A DNA stretch of 5,715 nucleotides, from NCBI GenBank assembly GCA_012514615.1, contig JAAYZY010000535.1, positions 1-5,715 on the forward strand, read 5' to 3'. This document shows, piece by piece, positions 5,080 to 5,715 of this stretch (position 1 is its first letter; every line of letters begins with the position of its first letter). Below the pieces are notes generated by a model, which did no database searches, was not told where the DNA came from, and saw only the letters and a program-made list of their open reading frames with translations. Both the position numbers and the translations under genes were made by a program. This DNA comes from Chloroflexota bacterium. Lineage in GTDB: Bacteria > Chloroflexota > Anaerolineae > DTPP01.

Positions 5080-5715
5080 TCAGGAACCGCGCTGTGCCCG
5101 GGGCCCTGCCCCCAGGCTGAGGGAACTCCCTTGGGTGGCCTCCATGAGGCAGTCGGCCACGTAGCGGATCTGCTCATCGGTGAGCTCCGGGTAAATGGGC
5201 AGGCAGAGCACCTGCTCGGCGATCTCCTCGGTGACCGGCAGGTCACCGGGGTGGTAGCCCAGGCGACGGTAGAGCGCCTTGAGATGCACGGCCGGGGCGT
5301 AGAGGACATGGGTCTCCACCCCCCAGCGGGCCAGGGCGCGGCGCACTTCGTGCCGATTGGCAACCAGCACCACATAGTTGCGGTAGACGTGCCCAAAGCC
5401 GGCCGGCACGTGGGGCGTCACCACATTGGAGTCGGCCAGCAGTTCGCCATAGAGGGCGGCGATGGCCTGCCGCCGGGCGATCCAGGCCGGCACGTGGGGC
5501 AGCTTGGCCAGCACCACCGCAGCCTGGAGGGTGTCCAAATGGCTGTGGTAGCCCTCCACAATGTGATCCATGGGAGCCAGCAGTTTCACCGGCCCCACCT
5601 GCTCGAAATCCCGCGTCTCGCCGTAGGAGCCCCACAGGCGCACCTCTTCGGCCAGGTCAGGGTCGTCGGTGGTGACGATGCCGCCATCGCCGTAGGCCCC
5701 CACGATCTTGTTGGG
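5080..5715 (-). CDS. DegT/DnrJ/EryC1-type PLP aminotransferase, N-terminal part outside window
   Basis: The C-terminal 211 residues belong to a fold-type I PLP enzyme of the family that transfers an amino group, usually from glutamate, to keto-sugars or related cyclic ketones. The visible part opens with PNK followed by GAYGDGG (6-12). The Lys at visible residue 3 (bases 5707-5709) is the expected Schiff-base lysine. Further family marks are GYHSHLDTLQAA (55-66), VYRNY (110-114), YAPAVH (139-144) and LCLPIYPELT (170-179). Roughly 180 N-terminal residues must lie beyond 5715, so the first visible GTG (5703) is not a start. The usual NSRLD-type motif reads HSHLD; in solved relatives that Asn reaches the neighbouring subunit's PLP phosphate, so this is a notable change. 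A 20-residue Gly/Ser-rich tail ends the protein. It precedes the first DUF4438 gene by 27 nt and is probably co-transcribed. The family is firm; the substrate is unknown, and a sugar is not guaranteed. Confidence 0.9.
   Translation of the reverse strand, partial: PNKIVGAYGDGGIVTTDDPDLAEEVRLWGSYGETRDFEQVGPVKLLAPMDHIVEGYHSHLDTLQAAVVLAKLPHVPAWIARRQAIAALYGELLADSNVVTPHVPAGFGHVYRNYVVLVANRHEVRRALARWGVETHVLYAPAVHLKALYRRLGYHPGDLPVTEEIAEQVLCLPIYPELTDEQIRYVADCLMEATQGSSLSLGAGPRAQRGS

Noticed and set aside
1..5715. Mobile elements, CRISPR arrays, tRNA or rRNA genes
   Set aside because: Nearly all bases are taken up by six genes. No repeat-spacer pattern, transposase motif, terminal inverted repeats or tRNA-like segment was seen in the gaps, which are at most 90 nt.

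Overview
The window is a G+C-rich bacterial segment (roughly two-thirds G+C by eye) in which every supportable gene lies on the minus strand and reads from high to low coordinates, like one operon entered in the middle. Shine-Dalgarno sites are strong (AGGAGG type) and gaps are short. No plus-strand gene is supported. The taxon is not certain. G+C content, tandem DUF4438 proteins and this style of aminotransferase would fit a Chloroflexota-like or other often thermophilic bacterium, but that is a low-confidence inference.

In transcription order the segment holds six genes. (1) The C-terminal part of a DegT/DnrJ/EryC1-type PLP aminotransferase enters from beyond base 5715. (2, 3) Two tandem, clearly paralogous DUF4438 proteins of unknown function follow, 13 nt apart. 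(4, 5) After an 80-nt gap carrying a perfect 26-nt palindrome come two fold-type I (class I/II) aminotransferase paralogs joined by an ATGA stop/start overlap. (6) After a 90-nt gap with a second large hairpin comes an M14-type deacylase (succinylglutamate desuccinylase/aspartoacylase family), whose 3' end is cut by base 1. No intergenic stretch exceeds 90 nt, and no promoter is evident inside the window. The operon promoter is presumably upstream, beyond base 5715.

The most interesting observation is that the two coupled aminotransferases have complementary active-site losses. The first (2020-3216) has lost the Schiff-base lysine (Tyr instead) and the residues equivalent to AspAT Trp140, Asn194 and Tyr225. 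It keeps the tyrosine (AspAT Tyr70) that in this fold reaches into the partner subunit's active site. The second (860-2023) keeps the whole lysine-side catalytic set but has lost that trans-acting tyrosine (Pro instead). This is what an obligate heterodimer with one working active site, assembled from two broken subunits, would look like. The DUF4438 pair shows a weaker, parallel asymmetry.

Together the genes look like a small-molecule, amine or amino-acid pathway: up to two transamination steps plus removal of an N-acyl or related amide group, with two unassigned DUF4438 proteins. The substrate cannot be read from the sequence.
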